Origin: Eubacterium sp. UBA3782
GTDB taxonomy: Bacteria; Bacillota; Clostridia; Lachnospirales; Lachnospiraceae
Direction of reading: 5' to 3'
Length of the DNA: 20,872 bases
Assembly (NCBI GenBank): GCA_002368795.1
Contig: DFFG01000019.1
Span: forward strand, 1 to 20,872
Shown: one piece after another, positions 7,744-15,082 of the stretch
How positions within the stretch are numbered: position 1 is the stretch's first letter
Layout of the letters: every line of letters begins with the position of its first letter
Notes under the pieces: model-generated
Told to the model about the DNA's origin: nothing
Seen by the model: only the letters and a program-made list of their open reading frames with translations
Database searches by the model: none
Translations under genes and position numbers: made by a program

Positions 7744-8435
7744 CCTTCGTCACCTCCTTCGCCGGCCGCCTTTTCCTTCCGGAACATGAGCCAGGCCAGC
7801 AGGATCGAGATGGCGCCGGATGGAAGGATCATGATGCTGGTCTGGGAGATCAGAGACGGCACCAGGATAAACAGGGCGCTCATGATCACCAGCGGGACCA
7901 GGGAAAGGCGGATATTCTTGCGGTAATATTTGTATGCCATGGCGCCAAACAGCGCCGGGACCACGTTGTCAAAGGCCGGCTGGAGGGTTTCGCTCTGCAG
8001 CACCGGCTGCAGGGGCTGCAGCAGCAGCACGCCAAGAGCCAGGACCAGGATCGTCACCAGGGAGGAGGTGGCGATGGACAGAGTAGAAACGATCTCGTTT
8101 TCCGGTGTGCCCGCCTTTGTGCCGGCCAGATCCCTGCTGTTTACGGCGCAGGGGATCTTCATGTTGATCAGATTGCCGGTGATAAAGGCGAGGTATCCGC
8201 CGCCGGCGCCAAGCATGGGCGTATAGATCAGGAACTCAGCCACCGAGCTGACCATCCACACGATGCCGACGGAGAAAAAGCCCTTTCCTGCTGCCGCAAG
8301 ATTCGGAAAAGCCCCCAGATAACTGCCGATCACAAAGGGCGCTCCCACTAAAAGGACGAGGGTGATCAGTGACACGAAACGGCCGATCCGGTGTGTTGCC
8401 GCACGATATGCCTGGAATTTTGCTTCTTTTTCCAT
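7740..8435 (-). CDS. Multi-pass membrane protein, middle gene of the DUF5058/M20 operon
   Basis: This 231-residue protein has about five or six hydrophobic segments (roughly 18-38, 50-73, 80-92, 117-141, 178-197 and 203-219). I do not recognise a named family with certainty. The segment IYTPMLGAGGGYLAFITGNLINMKIPCAVN (about 70-99) carries glycine-rich and polar residues, as in a transport core. The following hydrophilic stretch ending in TPENEIVSTLSIATSS also looks conserved in character. The start has GGGAGG seven bases upstream. It lies 12 bp after the DUF5058-like gene and overlaps the M20 gene by four bases. I infer that the two membrane proteins form a carrier or channel delivering substrate to the peptidase. 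It is probably not an MFS or ABC permease. Confidence 0.8.
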   Translation of the reverse strand: MEKEAKFQAYRAATHRIGRFVSLITLVLLVGAPFVIGSYLGAFPNLAAAGKGFFSVGIVWMVSSVAEFLIYTPMLGAGGGYLAFITGNLINMKIPCAVNSRDLAGTKAGTPENEIVSTLSIATSSLVTILVLALGVLLLQPLQPVLQSETLQPAFDNVVPALFGAMAYKYYRKNIRLSLVPLVIMSALFILVPSLISQTSIMILPSGAISILLAWLMFRKEKAAGEGGDEG

Positions 8436-8447
8436 AAGAACCTCCCC

Positions 8448-9176
8448 TCAGCTGACGATGACCGCTGCCAGCATGCCAGCCAGCATTGCGCCTGCGACTG
8501 AAAAATTATCCACAGCCCGAAGGCCTTTTTTCTCTGAGAGCCAGATAAAGACGCCCATCACCGCCCCAGAGACCAGCACGGTAATGATCGGCACGATCCC
8601 CGTGCCTCCGGAGACCAGACCGCCGATATAACTTCCGAGGTAGGCAGAAACCAGGCCGATGAACATGGCCGTCATGGCCACATCGCCAAAACCTGCTGTC
8701 TTGCCCGGCTTCCCGCCGGACGCCGATCCGCCAAGCCGCTCGGTATACTTCTTATTAAAGAAGATGGACAGGATCATGCCCCACATGATGCAGACACTCA
8801 TCAGCAGACAGATCGTGGAAAAGCTCTCCGGTGTCATCTCCGCCATCGAAAGCGTGTGCATTCCCACCTGCTCAGCTGCGCCCTGGGCCACCTGCACCTC
8901 ATAATGGAGCGCGCCGATCACCGACAGACGAAGCCACGGCCAGGGAATGCCAAGGGATCCGGACAGGGCGATCACGCCCAGCAGGATGCCGATGCTCGGC
9001 AGGATGGAAAAGGATACCGAGGATGTCACCGTGTTTTTCAGGACCTGGGGGTCCATGCCAAGCTCCAGCCCGGCCCGGTAGGCCCGAACCATAAAGATCA
9101 CACAGACCACGGCGATAAATGCGATGATCCCGCCGCAGATCAGGTACATAAACCAGCTGTTCAGCGCCTCTGCCAT
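8448..9176 (-). CDS. DUF5058-like membrane protein, first gene of the operon
   Basis: This 242-residue integral membrane protein has about six hydrophobic segments. The first is at about 8-31. IPWPWLRLSVIGALHYE follows the second or third helix and looks diagnostic. Further helices lie at about 119-140, 166-188, 194-213 and 224-241. The style fits the uncharacterised DUF5058 family of Clostridia; this is recognition from memory, not a search result. An intervening Gly/Ser/Lys loop (about 149-161) separates two halves of three helices. The start has GGGAGG five bases upstream. As the first gene of the operon it is presumably transcribed from the 9177-9400 region, where I could not fix a promoter. 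Confidence 0.78.
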   Translation of the reverse strand: MAEALNSWFMYLICGGIIAFIAVVCVIFMVRAYRAGLELGMDPQVLKNTVTSSVSFSILPSIGILLGVIALSGSLGIPWPWLRLSVIGALHYEVQVAQGAAEQVGMHTLSMAEMTPESFSTICLLMSVCIMWGMILSIFFNKKYTERLGGSASGGKPGKTAGFGDVAMTAMFIGLVSAYLGSYIGGLVSGGTGIVPIITVLVSGAVMGVFIWLSEKKGLRAVDNFSVAGAMLAGMLAAVIVS

Positions 9177-9546
9177 AAAGCCTCCCTTCTGCTGCCGGCA
9201 CGCGGCAGCCCTGCAGCCATGCGGACTGCATAATCATACATATGCTTTATTTTACCCCAGGAAAAAGCGGAATAACAGGGCCGTAGGCGCATAAACATCC
9301 ACAAAAGAGACTTTTGTTTATTCTTTTTTTCTTTTTTTTACCTTTCTTTTAGCCCACCGCCACAACCTCGTCACAATTGGGCTGTAAAGTATGTATCAGA
9401 TAGTTGGTGAACACATTGTACTATCTCCCCCTCATTTTCAGAAAACGCATGGAAGCCGGAGCAGATGCTCCGGCTTCTGTGTGTCTGCAGCAGTTCCGCT
9501 GCAAATTGCTGCTCAACCAATTCCCTCTTCTCTTTCTCTGCCTCCT
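9177..9546. other. Intergenic region before the DUF5058 operon
   Basis: No gene is seen in this 370-bp spacer. It contains a long T-rich stretch on the plus strand (9313-9350), preceded by a small hairpin ACAAAAG-aga-CTTTTGT (9301-9317). An inverted repeat AGATAGT (9398-9404) with ACTATCT (9420-9426) may be a regulator site. The operon promoter should lie here: TAAAAT occurs on the minus strand near 9249-9254, but without a good -35. Confidence 0.4.
9452..9477 (-). terminator. Probable terminator of the 441-residue membrane protein gene
   Basis: GAAGCCGGAGC (9452-9462) pairs perfectly with GCTCCGGCTTC (9467-9477) around a four-base loop. On the minus strand a short TTTT follows six bases later. 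It lies about 70 bp past the stop codon. The weak T-run lowers confidence. Confidence 0.55.
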
Positions 9547-10872
9547 TTACATTTCGATTTTAGAGACTACGATTCCCGGTATGGTGATGGTCCCTCCAAA
9601 GGTGGATTTATAGCTGATCGTTCCCAGGGAAGTTCCGTAGACGGTAATGATGTCATCCTCCAGCACGCGGGAGGAGGTGATTTTCTTGTCATAAACACCA
9701 TACAGGATCGTATTATGGTCAGAATTTACGGCCAGCCGTATATCCACCGTATCGTCTCCCTCCAGGACCTGAACGACCTTTCCGCTAAATTTGACCTTTT
9801 TCCCGATATAATCATCCGGCGTTCTGGCCAGCTGGTCGTAGGTGATCCCGGTCTCGTATCCCTTTGCCTCTTCTTCTGCGGCCTTTGCGGCGGCGGCATC
9901 CAGCTCCGCCTGTGCCTGCTCTGCCAGCGCCTGTCCTTCCTTATCCGCATCGCTTCCGTTGTACTTGCTGTGAAGCTCACCGGCAAGGGAGATCACCGTA
10001 TCCCAGTCTTTCTCCTCATAGGCATTTTTGATCTTTACCAGGGTGGCATCTGCCCCATTCTTCAGCTCCTCAAGCTCTTCATTCTGGCTGTCGACCTGGG
10101 CCTGCAGCTCCTGCTTCTCACTTTCCAGAGTATTGATTTTTGCCTTGTCAGCTTTGCTGCTCCGGATCAAATCCTCCTTTTCCGCTTCCAGCGCCTCTAC
10201 GGATGCCGCCATCTCCTCGACTTCAGATGCCAGATCCGTGTTCTTTCCACTCAGCTCTTCATTGCTGCCTGTGGCCGTTGCCAGCGCCTTTGAGATCTCG
10301 TCATACTCCGCCTGCAGGCTGCGGTTCCTGGAAAGCTCCATGCCGTACAGGGCGAGAAACAAAACGGCCGCTGCAGATGCAAGGAGCAGCAGGATCGTCT
10401 TCCCGCGCCCGGAACGGGCCGGCTTCTTTTCTGCAGAGATTTCCGGTTGTTTTTCCGGGACAGTCTCCACCGCTTCTTCGGCAGCCTTTCCCTGGTCTGT
10501 ATCCACGGATTTTTCAGGTGTTTCTTCCGAAGTCTGAGCAGGAGCTTCCTCCGGAGCTTCTCCCGAAATCTTCTCGGGATCTGCTTCCGGCGCTGTTTCC
10601 GGCGATTCTCCTGCATCATTTGCCGCGTTGATCTCCGAAGCGGCTTCTGCATCATTTGCCGGCTGTTTTTCCTGGACCTGCTCCTGGTATCCGGCTGTTT
10701 CCGGCACCTGTTTCAGGTCCGCCGCAGCGTCCCCTGCTTCCAGCCTGTCTGCTTCCGGGGCAAGAGGCTTCCCGGCGTCTTCCCCGACTGCGTTCACCTC
10801 ATCCTCCGGAATCTCCTCCAGCGAAGATCCTGTCGCATCCTGCATGGTCAGATCACGTTTTTCCTCATCCAT
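9547..10872 (-). CDS. Single-pass membrane protein with acidic arm, coiled coil and OB-like domain
   Basis: This 441-residue protein begins with a very acidic, low-complexity region rich in Glu, Ala and Pro (1-150) with repeated APEEAP/SEETPEK-type motifs. One membrane helix follows (about 159-177, after the basic KKPARSGRGK). A coiled coil (about 185-272) and a short helical region lead to a C-terminal beta-rich domain (about 343-441, with YDQLARTPDDYIGKKVKFSG and DDIITVYGTSLG). That domain resembles the OB-fold, tRNA_anti-like domains of many Firmicute exported proteins. The predicted topology is N-in, C-out by the positive-inside rule. The start has GGAGAGGAG upstream. It is a separate unit, 135 bp beyond the caspase gene, with the island's shared promoter element in between. 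Function is unknown; a signalling or envelope-sensing role is an inference. Confidence 0.82.
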   Translation of the reverse strand: MDEEKRDLTMQDATGSSLEEIPEDEVNAVGEDAGKPLAPEADRLEAGDAAADLKQVPETAGYQEQVQEKQPANDAEAASEINAANDAGESPETAPEADPEKISGEAPEEAPAQTSEETPEKSVDTDQGKAAEEAVETVPEKQPEISAEKKPARSGRGKTILLLLASAAAVLFLALYGMELSRNRSLQAEYDEISKALATATGSNEELSGKNTDLASEVEEMAASVEALEAEKEDLIRSSKADKAKINTLESEKQELQAQVDSQNEELEELKNGADATLVKIKNAYEEKDWDTVISLAGELHSKYNGSDADKEGQALAEQAQAELDAAAAKAAEEEAKGYETGITYDQLARTPDDYIGKKVKFSGKVVQVLEGDDTVDIRLAVNSDHNTILYGVYDKKITSSRVLEDDIITVYGTSLGTISYKSTFGGTITIPGIVVSKIEM

Positions 10873-10937
10873 TTCTACGTCTCCTCTCCTCTTATTCTGT
10901 GCGGTTCACCCCTGTGGTCAGCCGCTGCTATAGAAAA

Positions 10938-10981
10938 AGTATAGGATCCGCAGAATGAAAAAGGGTCGCCGGAAAAGCGAC
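10938..10981 (-). promoter_or_regulatory. Shared island promoter, copy 1: palindrome plus -10
   Basis: On the minus strand GTCGC-N7-GCGAC (10965-10981) is followed by 21 bp and TATACT (10938-10943). No TTGACA-like -35 lies 17 bp before the -10; the palindrome occupies that place and is centred near -42 from the expected start. The membrane protein gene begins about 65 bp downstream of the -10. The same arrangement recurs at 13362-13405 and 16695-16738. Confidence 0.6.
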
Positions 10982-10996
10982 ACCTCTTCCGACGAC
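10960..10996 (-). terminator. Terminator of the caspase-like gene, overlapping promoter copy 1
   Basis: On the minus strand GTCGTCGGAA (10987-10996) can pair with TTCCGGCGAC (10965-10974) in ten base pairs, with one G-U. It is followed by CCTTTTT. It lies 11 bp after the caspase stop codon. It shares bases with the promoter palindrome, so the same DNA may end one unit and start the next. Confidence 0.55.
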
Positions 10997-11007
10997 TCTG
11001 TGTTTTT

Positions 11008-12675
11008 TTATATGAATGTGGCGCTGCTTTCGCTGGCCTTCACCTTCTCCAGTGCAGCCTGGTACGCATCTGCGGCATGATGGATCAGCCATAAAGCCCG
11101 CTCATCCGGCACTTTATCAAGAAGGGTCGCAATATCTGACGCCCAGCCTGCCAGAGCGAAGACTTCCTCTGCCCATACGTGCAGCTGCTCCGGTGCAGCC
11201 GGCAGATCACTCAGCTCCAGAAACCGGTTCTGCACGGTCCTTGCCGCTTCCTGCGCGCGCAGCTGCAGCTCCCCGGCAGTCAGTGTTCCGTTGTCCAGCT
11301 CCCGAAGTTCACGGATCAGCTGCTCTGTGGCGGTCACCAGTTCCGCCAGGAGCCTTCCGGTCTCTTTGCGGTAAGCTTCCTCTCCCATATTCTTCTGCAT
11401 GCTGCGAATTATCGCGTAGGACGGATTCCGGCAGATACAGATCCCGCCGCTGATCTCCGTATACTTTCCCAGACGGAAATACCGGTTCTGCAGCTCCTCG
11501 TCTGCTGCCCAGATGGTATGGGCCAGATAGATGCTCCGGAGCATATCCAGTTCGTCCATGCCAAAGTAGCACCAGATCACCTGGGCCTGCCGGCCGCGGT
11601 TTTTCCGCTCGTCTTTTTCACTCCGGTAAACGCCGGCATGGCGCAGTTTTTCTGCGATCTCCCGGGTTATATCCGCAAGTGCTGCGGCATCCCAGTCGCT
11701 TTCGGTTCCGTATTTCAGCCGCACAAAAGCGGCAAGCCGCCGCTGCTGGCCGTTGTCCAGCGAGCGGACACCGTGCAGCGCATATCGCTCTGTCTCCAGC
11801 TGTACCTGCTGCGGCACATAAGGCCGGTACGCTTCCACCGGGAACAGCAGATCACCTGCCGCACTGCTGCGATAGACCGGGTGCTGTGCCCGGTCGGGAT
11901 GCTGCCGGTTCCAGGCCTCCATCAGGATCCCCACCTCACGGCTGATCCGCTCCAGGGAACGCTGCCCCTGGTAAAGCGACCTGGCCGAACAGGCTGCTGC
12001 CGCAAACATGCCGGTATACAGGCTGCCCTGCCCGCCCGGTCCGCTGCGGGATATGGCATCCGCACCGCAGGAGGCAAAGACTGCTGTACCATGCCCGGTA
12101 TAGGCTGCAATGCTCTGGGCAAATTCCATGATGCCGGGCCCTGCCGTATGGAAATCCCCCGCAAAACAGCAGTCCAGGATCACGATTTTTCTCTGGCAGG
12201 GGAGCGCTTCGATCACCTCCAGCAGTCCCTGCAGTCCCACTGCGCCGTCAGAGAAGATCAGGCTGCCGCTGCTGCCATGTCCTGAAAAATAGAAAAAGAG
12301 CGTATCGCTGCTCCCCAGCATCCGGGCAAACTCCTTGAGAGCGATGGCGGCATCCGCTGCTGTAACGCATCCGTTCTCTCCCAGGATCCGGAGATTCTCT
12401 TCCGGGACGCAGAAGCCCCGGCAGAGCGTTTCTGCCATCAGCTTTCCGTCCTCTTCCCAGGCCGGCAGACTGCCAGGGCCCTCTTCGCCGGGATACTGTC
12501 CCACACTTGCCAGGATCCCGTATGCTTTTGTCGTCCGCTCCGGCTCCTGGCCCGGTCCTGTCTCCTCTTCGCCAGGCTCGTTCCAGCCCAGCTTCTGCCG
12601 GAGCTCCTCCATCATATTCCGGAACCTTCTGCCGGTAATGTACTCCGCATTCATTCCTGGAACCATCCTCCCCAT
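11008..12675 (-). CDS. Caspase-like (peptidase C14) protein
   Basis: This 555-residue protein has a caspase/metacaspase-like protease domain at about 48-225. The p20 fold is shown by the strand AYGILASVGQ, an acidic loop, DTLFFYFSGHGSSG with catalytic H133, and KIVILDCCFAGDF with the expected catalytic C170. FASCGADAISR (200-210) is a typical following strand and loop. The remaining 330 residues are mainly helical, with no family I recognise and no repeats or membrane helix; they may be a substrate- or partner-binding region. The start is uncertain. The first ATG lies three bases after the upstream TGA and may be translationally coupled, while the ATG at 12654 has GGGGAGG 12 bases upstream. 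Caspase-like bacterial proteases often act in stress-induced cell death or defence; that role here is inference. Confidence 0.88.
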   Translation of the reverse strand: MGRMVPGMNAEYITGRRFRNMMEELRQKLGWNEPGEEETGPGQEPERTTKAYGILASVGQYPGEEGPGSLPAWEEDGKLMAETLCRGFCVPEENLRILGENGCVTAADAAIALKEFARMLGSSDTLFFYFSGHGSSGSLIFSDGAVGLQGLLEVIEALPCQRKIVILDCCFAGDFHTAGPGIMEFAQSIAAYTGHGTAVFASCGADAISRSGPGGQGSLYTGMFAAAACSARSLYQGQRSLERISREVGILMEAWNRQHPDRAQHPVYRSSAAGDLLFPVEAYRPYVPQQVQLETERYALHGVRSLDNGQQRRLAAFVRLKYGTESDWDAAALADITREIAEKLRHAGVYRSEKDERKNRGRQAQVIWCYFGMDELDMLRSIYLAHTIWAADEELQNRYFRLGKYTEISGGICICRNPSYAIIRSMQKNMGEEAYRKETGRLLAELVTATEQLIRELRELDNGTLTAGELQLRAQEAARTVQNRFLELSDLPAAPEQLHVWAEEVFALAGWASDIATLLDKVPDERALWLIHHAADAYQAALEKVKASESSATFI

Positions 12676-12678
12676 TCT

Positions 12679-13191
12679 TCAGCCGCCCAGCGTCGGCTGT
12701 CCGAACTCATACAGGGCGTAGTTGATCACATCGATGTCATAGACCTCCCGCTCGATAAAATAGCGAACGATCAGGTCTCCCTCACTTCCGGGCGATAAGG
12801 CATAGCCCGCCTTGGTCAACAGCTCCTCTGTCTCCTCCAGGTCCAGCTGCAGCGCCACTGCCAGCGCGAGCACCGTCTTTTTTCTGGGGTGATAGGCGGG
12901 ATTGCTGCGGATCTTGGAAAAAAGCTTCCGGTCCAGATTTGCCTTTTTGTAAACCTCAGCATCCGGAAGCCCGCTCTCGCTGATCTTTCGGAACAGCATT
13001 TCGTGGAAGGTCTCCCCCAGATCGCGGATCAGGTCCTTCAGGTTCCTGGCGTCTCTGCCGGTATATTCACCTTTTATATATTCAGCTGTATGATCGCCAG
13101 GCATCTGCTGGGCTTCCTTCTGCGGGGAAGTCTGCAGATTTTTTTCAATATACGACACCAGATCCTGTATCAGCGCTCTGTTCTTTTCCAT
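12679..13191 (-). CDS. Small helical protein with an HTH-like C-terminal domain
   Basis: This 170-residue protein has a charged N-terminal region (1-60) and a compact helical domain at about 62-135. DAEVYKKANLDRKLFSKIRSN-type helices (about 77-97) followed by HPRKKTVLALAVALQLDLEE have the spacing of a lambda-repressor-like helix-turn-helix. The C-terminal part (138-170, IVRYFIEREVYDI..GQPTLGG) is familiar from Firmicute proteins with the same domain, including some fused to macro domains; this is from memory. It could be the DNA-binding regulator of the island or a protein-interaction adaptor. It is first in a two-gene unit with the caspase gene (three bases between stop and start). GAGG lies eight bases before the ATG. 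The 163-base leader contains a perfect hairpin (13253-13272). Confidence 0.78.
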   Translation of the reverse strand: MEKNRALIQDLVSYIEKNLQTSPQKEAQQMPGDHTAEYIKGEYTGRDARNLKDLIRDLGETFHEMLFRKISESGLPDAEVYKKANLDRKLFSKIRSNPAYHPRKKTVLALAVALQLDLEETEELLTKAGYALSPGSEGDLIVRYFIEREVYDIDVINYALYEFGQPTLGG

Positions 13192-13252
13192 TCTCCTGTC
13201 CTCGTATCTGACCGATGCTGCGGCACAACTTTATGCTCTGTGTTGCCGCGCT

Positions 13253-13272
13253 GCTGCCTGTTCCAAGGCAGC
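13253..13272 (-). promoter_or_regulatory. Hairpin in the leader of the HTH-caspase unit
   Basis: GCTGCCT (13253-13259) pairs perfectly with AGGCAGC (13266-13272) around six bases. It lies about 60 bases before the start codon, inside the predicted leader. A second weaker stem, GCGGCA with TGCCGC, lies between it and the gene. No T-run follows, so it is not a terminator; it could affect translation or mRNA stability. Confidence 0.4.
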
Positions 13273-13361
13273 ACATTGTTTGATGGTATCCCATTTCCCT
13301 TCTTGTTCTAGAATACCACAATGCCGGACAGGATGACATGCGCCCCTCCCTTTTACTGCCT

Positions 13362-13405
13362 ATTATCGGGAAGGGACAGGGAAAAAAGGTCGCAAAAAAA
13401 GCGAC
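13362..13405 (-). promoter_or_regulatory. Shared island promoter, copy 2: palindrome plus -10
   Basis: On the minus strand GTCGC-TTTTTTT-GCGAC (13389-13405) is followed by 21 bp and GATAAT (13362-13367). Spacing is identical to the copies at 10938 and 16695. It should drive the HTH-caspase unit with a leader of about 163 bases. Six Ts after the palindrome also make it terminator-like for the unit ending at 13590. Confidence 0.6.
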
Positions 13406-13486
13406 ATTTTCTGCCGCTTTTTCCTGTGTATGCTCCTTAAATTTATAGTATACATTTTTAATATCGATGTGTATTTCATGCATCCC

Positions 13487-13549
13487 AATCTAAATGGCAT
13501 CAGCCAGATGCCTCACCCTGATGTACTTTCAGGCTTCATTTTTTAGATT
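13487..13549 (-). other. Possible three-way-junction RNA after the HIRAN gene
   Basis: An eight-pair outer stem, AATCTAAA (13487-13494) with TTTAGATT (13542-13549), encloses two perfect hairpins: GGCATC-(5)-GATGCC (13496-13512) and CCTGA-(7)-TCAGG (13517-13533). It starts 40 bases past the HIRAN stop codon. No T-run follows on the minus strand, so it is not an ordinary terminator. The rest of 13192-13589 holds only the shared promoter, the leader hairpins and AT-rich DNA near 13440-13465. Confidence 0.4.
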
Positions 13550-13589
13550 CGGTCTCATAGTTCTGCCGCAGCCGGCCGCCTGTTTTTCC

Positions 13590-14012
13590 TTAATCCTGCA
13601 TGTAGATGCTGATGATGAGAGCCTCCCAGGGGAAATCCACATCGGCCGGATCACAAAGGATACTGTCCGCCGTGGCATACAGATATTTCCCTGCATCCAT
13701 CAGCCGGGACAGGATGCCGTTGTCCTTTCTGGGGACATAGCCCAGCTTGAAATCACCATCCATCACCAGGATCGCCCGCTTGTCGGCCTTATTCTCCGGT
13801 TCCCGAAGGAGGGTGAGCCGTTGCCCCTGCTCCATCTTTCCCAGGTGCTCCTCCAGCCCGTCGACATGATTGCAGCCGGCGACGCTCCGCTTCATCAGAA
13901 AAATATCTCTGGAAAAGGGCATGTCCAAAAGCCCCGGCAGATTGAACTGCAGTCTGGACAGCTCACTGCTGCCGATGCCCCCAGAAGGCACCTGCTTTTC
14001 ATTCTTCTCCAT
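13590..14012 (-). CDS. HIRAN-domain protein
   Basis: This 140-residue protein consists mainly of a HIRAN domain (about 38-117). The recognisable parts are the conserved strand and turn TLLREPENKADKRAILVM (67-84) and the following KLGYVPRKDNGILSRLMDAGK (89-109). HIRAN domains bind 3' ends of single-stranded DNA in eukaryotic HLTF-type remodellers, and in bacteria they occur alone or in conflict and repair contexts. This one stands alone, with no helicase or nuclease attached. The start overlaps the end of the J-domain gene by 14 bases in another frame. AGGAGGG lies 11 bases upstream, so it is probably translationally coupled. It is third in the TerB/J/HIRAN operon. DNA-damage sensing is an inference. 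Confidence 0.85.
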   Translation of the reverse strand: MEKNEKQVPSGGIGSSELSRLQFNLPGLLDMPFSRDIFLMKRSVAGCNHVDGLEEHLGKMEQGQRLTLLREPENKADKRAILVMDGDFKLGYVPRKDNGILSRLMDAGKYLYATADSILCDPADVDFPWEALIISIYMQD

Positions 14013-15072
14013 CCGGATCTTTTCCCTCCTTCAACCGATCGAAACGAATCTTCAGCTTCTGATACTGCTCCATAAGCTCCTGATACTGGACTGCCAATTC
14101 CTTCTGCCGGGCGGCAACTGCTTCCTCATCGGCCAGGAATTCCTTTGCCGTGTAGGGGAAGCTGCTCTGGATCTGCCGGATCTCCTCCTGCAGCGCATGG
14201 GATTTCTCATCCAGCTCAGCGAGCAGCTCCTTCATCCGCCGGATCCCGTCCGGGGTATTGGAAAACTCTTCCTCTACCTGTCCCTCACCGACCTGTGAAT
14301 AAAGCGCCTTCAGCCGCTCGAGATCGCCGTTCCGGTAGGCCTCCATGACCTGCTGCAGCAGCTGTGCGTCCTCCGGGGTCTGATCCGGATGGGAATCCGG
14401 GTGCAGAAGCTTCATCAGCTTCCGGTAGTAATGCTTTAGCTCATCCTCTCTGGAGCGAAACCGTCTGCCCCCTCCGGAGCCTTCCATTTCATCCTGGTCA
14501 TCGCCTTCGCCGCCGCTTTCCGTATCATCCGCGCTTCCTTCCGGACCACTTGTTTTTCCGTCAGATCCCTGCCCGCTGCCTTCGCCGTCCGGGTCCTCTC
14601 CTGTCTGGCCGGATCCTGCCGCGTCACCATCGCCGCCGGCCCCTTCCTGGCCATCGCCGCCGTTCGCGCCGTTTTGGCGTCTCCACTCGTCATCCTTCTC
14701 GTCTTCGTCTTTCTTATAGTCAGCAGAGCGCTGCATCCGTTCCGCTTCCTCCCGGATCCGCTGCTCGTACTCGCTATATTCGTCGCTTGCCTTTTTCTGG
14801 GCTTCCTCGGCGGATGTCTGCTCCTGCCGGTTTCTGGCCGCCTGTAGGATCTCGATGGCCCGGCGCAGTTCCAGCACCCTGGCTCTCGCCTGGAATACCC
14901 GAAGCTCCAGAACACCGATCCTGGTGTTGTACTCCGCCTCAAGCCTGGGGCACTCCCTGTAGCGCAGTTCATCCCTCTGTGCCGTCAGCAGGCTGACCGC
15001 CGCACGGACCTCGGCGATCCGCTTCTTCAGATGTTCATATTCGGATTCCGCCTGTATGATCTCGTTAGACAT
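13999..15072 (-). CDS. Coiled-coil protein with C-terminal J-domain-like segment
   Basis: This 357-residue protein starts with a long coiled coil (about 5-120). A low-complexity linker of Gly, Asp, Ser and Glu follows (about 135-203). A DnaJ-like segment lies at about 205-260, with YYRKLMKLLHPDSHPD carrying the essential HPD motif (224-226). A second coiled coil completes the protein (about 275-350). J domains stimulate DnaK ATPase, so it may bring clients to Hsp70. The J domain is short: helix II and the HPD loop are clear, helix I is weak. The frame is open to 15213, but the ATG at 15072 has GAGAGGGG just upstream and follows the TerB-like stop codon by ten bases. Second gene of the operon. 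Confidence 0.85.
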   Translation of the reverse strand: MSNEIIQAESEYEHLKKRIAEVRAAVSLLTAQRDELRYRECPRLEAEYNTRIGVLELRVFQARARVLELRRAIEILQAARNRQEQTSAEEAQKKASDEYSEYEQRIREEAERMQRSADYKKDEDEKDDEWRRQNGANGGDGQEGAGGDGDAAGSGQTGEDPDGEGSGQGSDGKTSGPEGSADDTESGGEGDDQDEMEGSGGGRRFRSREDELKHYYRKLMKLLHPDSHPDQTPEDAQLLQQVMEAYRNGDLERLKALYSQVGEGQVEEEFSNTPDGIRRMKELLAELDEKSHALQEEIRQIQSSFPYTAKEFLADEEAVAARQKELAVQYQELMEQYQKLKIRFDRLKEGKDPDGEE

Positions 15073-15082
15073 ATTTCCCCTC

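Noticed and set aside
6244..7926. 560-codon plus-strand frame opposite the M20 gene
   Set aside because: Antisense to a peptidase with all metal-binding motifs; composition is typical of a shadow frame.
11008..13191. Known caspase-gasdermin or CBASS-type defence operon
   Set aside because: No gasdermin-like, cyclase, nucleotide-sensor or TIR gene is nearby, so the known architectures do not fit.
13145..13483. Minus-strand frame of 112 codons across the promoter of the HTH-caspase unit
   Set aside because: It overlaps the HTH gene in another frame, crosses the promoter and terminator-like palindrome, and has no ribosome binding site.
13487..13549. Hammerhead ribozyme
   Set aside because: The three-way shape and CTGATG are suggestive, but the required CUGAUGA..GAAA core is absent on both strands.
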